Below, piece by piece: positions 62,224 to 64,000 of a stretch of DNA of 64,000 nucleotides (position 1 is its first letter; the number at the start of each line of letters is the position of its first letter). The position numbers were made by a program, and so were the translations under genes. The notes under the pieces are model-generated. The model worked only from the letters and a program-made list of their open reading frames with translations, was not told where the DNA came from and did no database searches. This DNA comes from Cocleimonas sp963760355. GTDB lineage: Bacteria > Pseudomonadota > Gammaproteobacteria > Thiotrichales > Thiotrichaceae. The DNA lies in contig CAVXCT010000021.1 of NCBI GenBank assembly GCA_963760355.1, positions 16,806 to 80,805 of the forward strand, written 5' to 3'.

Positions 62224-62656
62224 AAATAGAAACCCCCAATATTGATGGTGTGACTCTGACTCCCGTTTGAGAAGAATAAAAAACCTAAAGGGTGATATAT
62301 ATCACATCATGAAAGAGTCTGAATCAACTTTTAAAAAGTTTGGTGAAGCATACTTTACCACTGTTCTTCATGGAGTGGTAAAGGGATGGAAGAAGCACAC
62401 TGAAATGCAGTTGAATTTAGTAGTTCCAGTAGGCTCAGTAACATTCTTTATACACGATGACAAAGAAAGTAAAACTGAAGCGTATACATTAAATAGTCAA
62501 AATTATTACCGTTTGACAATAGCACCTGGGCTCTGGGTGGCTTTTAAAGGAGAGGGTGATGATTTTAATTTAGTACTCAATATTGCTTCAGTTGAGCATG
62601 ATCCACATGAGTCGGAGAATGTTGATCTTGAAACATTTTCGTTAGGGTATGACTAA
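62211..62656 (+). CDS. Sugar epimerase/isomerase-like cupin protein, RmlC-related (frameshifted as assembled)
   Basis: ATG 62211 overlaps the end of rfbG and reads MGKIKIETPNIDGVTLTPV before a stop. The rest (LRRIKNLKGDIYHIMKES, TTVLHGVVKGWKKHTEMQLNL cited as VVKGWKKHTEMQLNL, LWVAFKGEG) lies in another frame from 62267. One extra T in the run at 62266-62268 joins them to about 148 residues. The pattern GV...P...I.D..G and the cupin core with W..H resemble dTDP-4-dehydrorhamnose 3,5-epimerase and related proteins. Given its neighbours, it probably acts on CDP-4-keto-6-deoxyglucose. Confidence 0.8.
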
Positions 62657-63528
62657 TGAATATTGCAATAACAGGCAGTAAAGGATTGCTCGGCTCTACC
62701 CTGATTAAATCATCAACAGCAAGAAATATGCAATCATTTGGAGTACCAAGAGAAGAGTTAGATCCAGCAAGATCATTGAAGGAAATTACAGAGTATTTTA
62801 AATTGAAGGAGGTGAATGTAATAATTCATTGCGCGGCTAATACAAATGTTGAGCTGTGTGAAACTCAATATGATCAATGCTATTTTGATAATGTTATCCT
62901 TACTGAACTACTAGCAAATGTTTGCACGCTGCTCGATATAAAACTTGTGTTTATTAGTAGTACAGGTATATATGGTGAAGCTCAAAACGAACCATATAAC
63001 GAATATAGTGATGTTCACCCTACTACTGTGCATCATTGGTCTAAGTGGCATGCTGAAAGTAATTTAGCTGCAATATTAAATAACCATTTAATAATCCGTA
63101 CTGGCTGGCTTTTTGGTGGTGATTGGGATATGCCTAAGAATTTTGTAGCCAACCGGATTAAAGAGGCAAAATCCTCTAGTGGGTGCATCAGTTCTGATGT
63201 CAGTCAAAAAGGATGCCCTACTTATGTTAATGATGTTGCAGGAATAATTTTTGATCTGATTGGTTCTGAGTGGTGTGGAACGTTTAATTGTGTAAATAAA
63301 GGTTTCGCGACAAGATTTGAGTATGTAGCTGAAATAGTGAAACTTTCTGGATTAGATATAGAAGTCAAGCCAGTTTCAGGGGTATCTTTTAACAGAGTTG
63401 CAAAAGTCTCTAGTAATGAAACAGCCGTGAATATGAAACTCGAACATATTGGTTTTGAAGATTTACCTACTTGGAAATCCAGTCTAAAATTGTACATTAG
63501 TGAATTGAAAAGAAATAAATTTTTTTAG
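62656..63528 (+). CDS. RmlD-like NAD(P)-dependent sugar reductase
   Basis: The 290-residue SDR protein has the NAD(P) motif ITGSKGLLGSTLI, VIIHCAANTNVELCE, FISSTGIYGE, the W-S-K-W-H variant of the usual Y-x-x-x-K region, and IIRTGWLFGG. It resembles dTDP-4-dehydrorhamnose reductase. The catalytic Tyr of Y-x-x-x-K appears replaced by Trp or shifted (HHWSKWHAE), which is worth noting. With the epimerase-like protein before it, it would reduce the 4-keto group of a CDP-6-deoxyhexose. Its ATG overlaps the stop of that gene. Confidence 0.85.
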   Translation: MNIAITGSKGLLGSTLIKSSTARNMQSFGVPREELDPARSLKEITEYFKLKEVNVIIHCAANTNVELCETQYDQCYFDNVILTELLANVCTLLDIKLVFISSTGIYGEAQNEPYNEYSDVHPTTVHHWSKWHAESNLAAILNNHLIIRTGWLFGGDWDMPKNFVANRIKEAKSSSGCISSDVSQKGCPTYVNDVAGIIFDLIGSEWCGTFNCVNKGFATRFEYVAEIVKLSGLDIEVKPVSGVSFNRVAKVSSNETAVNMKLEHIGFEDLPTWKSSLKLYISELKRNKFF

Positions 63529-64000
63529 TAGCTGATTTAGCAATTTATTGATGGTAGTTTCACAAAGTATTGTTATTGATTTTTTTCTTTTCATGATTAT
63601 ATCTTTTTTTGGGTCTTCAGAAAAATTCGTGGATAGCACAAAGATAGGGATAAATTTAAGAAGGGACAAACCGTAAAAGTAACTCAGGGCCCCTTTCGCG
63701 GACTGGATGTAGTATTCGCCAGCTACAATGGCGAACAACGGGTGAATGTATTACTAAATATTCTAGTACTCCGTCAATATAATATTGTTGAGATACTTGG
63801 TACTCCAACCCCTTTAGCCATGAAAACAGCAGGTTTAGTCGCTATTTGAAATTATTAATACATGTAAAATATGAAATTTCGCATATAAAACTGATGTGGC
63901 AATAGTAGAAATTAAAGCCCATGAATATCTTGACTACTTCCAGGTTTTTGCAAAATCAAACCTTACTCTGCATTTTTTTAGATCAAACACCACGTGCTCA
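63529..64000. other. Gap downstream of the sugar genes
   Basis: Apart from the rfaH fragment at 63643-63920 no gene is visible. The first 110 bases are T-rich with no clear stem. The last 80 bases show no reading frame that can be recognised before the window ends. Confidence 0.4.
63643..63920 (+). pseudogene. Duplicated 3' fragment of rfaH with deleted MITE
   Basis: From about 63643 the sequence matches the KOW-coding part of rfaH (58363 on): FKKGQTVKVTQGPFRGLDV, YNGEQRVNVLLNIL. It continues through the same 3' region to about 63920. No NGN domain or start is present. At the place of the 267-bp MITE only its two ends remain (AGTACTCC joined to GTCAATATAATATTGTTG), so the interior was lost after or during duplication. 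The two copies are direct repeats that flank the five sugar genes. Confidence 0.8.

Noticed and set aside
1..64000. CRISPR arrays, restriction-modification or toxin-antitoxin systems
   Set aside because: No regular spacer-repeat pattern, cas-like or nuclease/methylase-like frames were seen. The only multi-copy sequences are the dispersed intergenic repeats and the rfaH duplicate.

Overview
The window is a stretch of chromosome from a low-GC, Gram-negative, sulfur-oxidising gammaproteobacterium. Three things point to this: a periplasmic thiosulfate-oxidation cluster (soxX, soxY, soxZ, soxA, soxK), the hydrogenase maturation genes hypF and hypE (a capacity for H2 use), and a typical gammaproteobacterial recA-recX-alaS-lysC-csrA block. 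The species cannot be named from the sequence. Several genes carry single-base indels or in-frame stops, so the assembly contains consensus errors, or the genome is decaying, or both.

Layout. 1-3042: hypF (enters from the left) and hypE. 3083-6732, minus strand: pcnB, folK, panB, panC (RNA polyadenylation, folate, pantothenate). 7008-9238: a PLP aminotransferase behind a PhzF relic, and a secreted DUF4124-like protein. 9326-11403, minus: a 68-residue protein coupled to a membrane-spanning SMC/Rad50-like ATPase. 11559-13464: rho and trxA. 13522-17291, minus: a HupE/UreJ-like membrane protein and the sox cluster. 17734-20630: a broken glpK, tRNA-Asn and dusA. 20700-28365: a FUN14-type protein, mutM, a GldA/F/G-like ABC system with a lipoprotein and a DUF4340 protein, an aspartoacylase-family hydrolase and rimK. 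28525-29244: a secreted rhodanese-like protein.

29532-43396 is an ion and osmotic-homeostasis island: a CNNM/CorC-type transporter, MgtE, a CorA remnant, an intact CorA, DedA, four MscS-type channels, an outer-membrane barrel and an ECF sigma factor. 43613-52967 is housekeeping: rpmG, rpmB, ilvA, rpiA, csrA, lysC, alaS, recX, recA. 53051-57852 holds an interrupted pncC, nadE and a frameshifted tmcA.

58034-64000 is a surface-polysaccharide locus. It starts with an RfaH-like antiterminator gene whose end is replaced by a MITE-like insertion. An exact 12-base ops motif follows in a long leader, then five genes for a CDP-6-deoxysugar (DdhD/AscD-like reductase, ddhA, ddhB, an epimerase-like protein and an RmlD-like reductase). 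The locus closes with a duplicated 3' fragment of the same rfaH gene.

The intergenic regions share a modular repeat family. Its parts are a C-rich palindrome that often looks like an intrinsic terminator, a 65-67 bp two-hairpin repeat whose three copies differ by compensatory changes, and a third conserved block of about 50-60 bp seen four times. I consider this repeat family and the RfaH/ops locus the most interesting content of the window.
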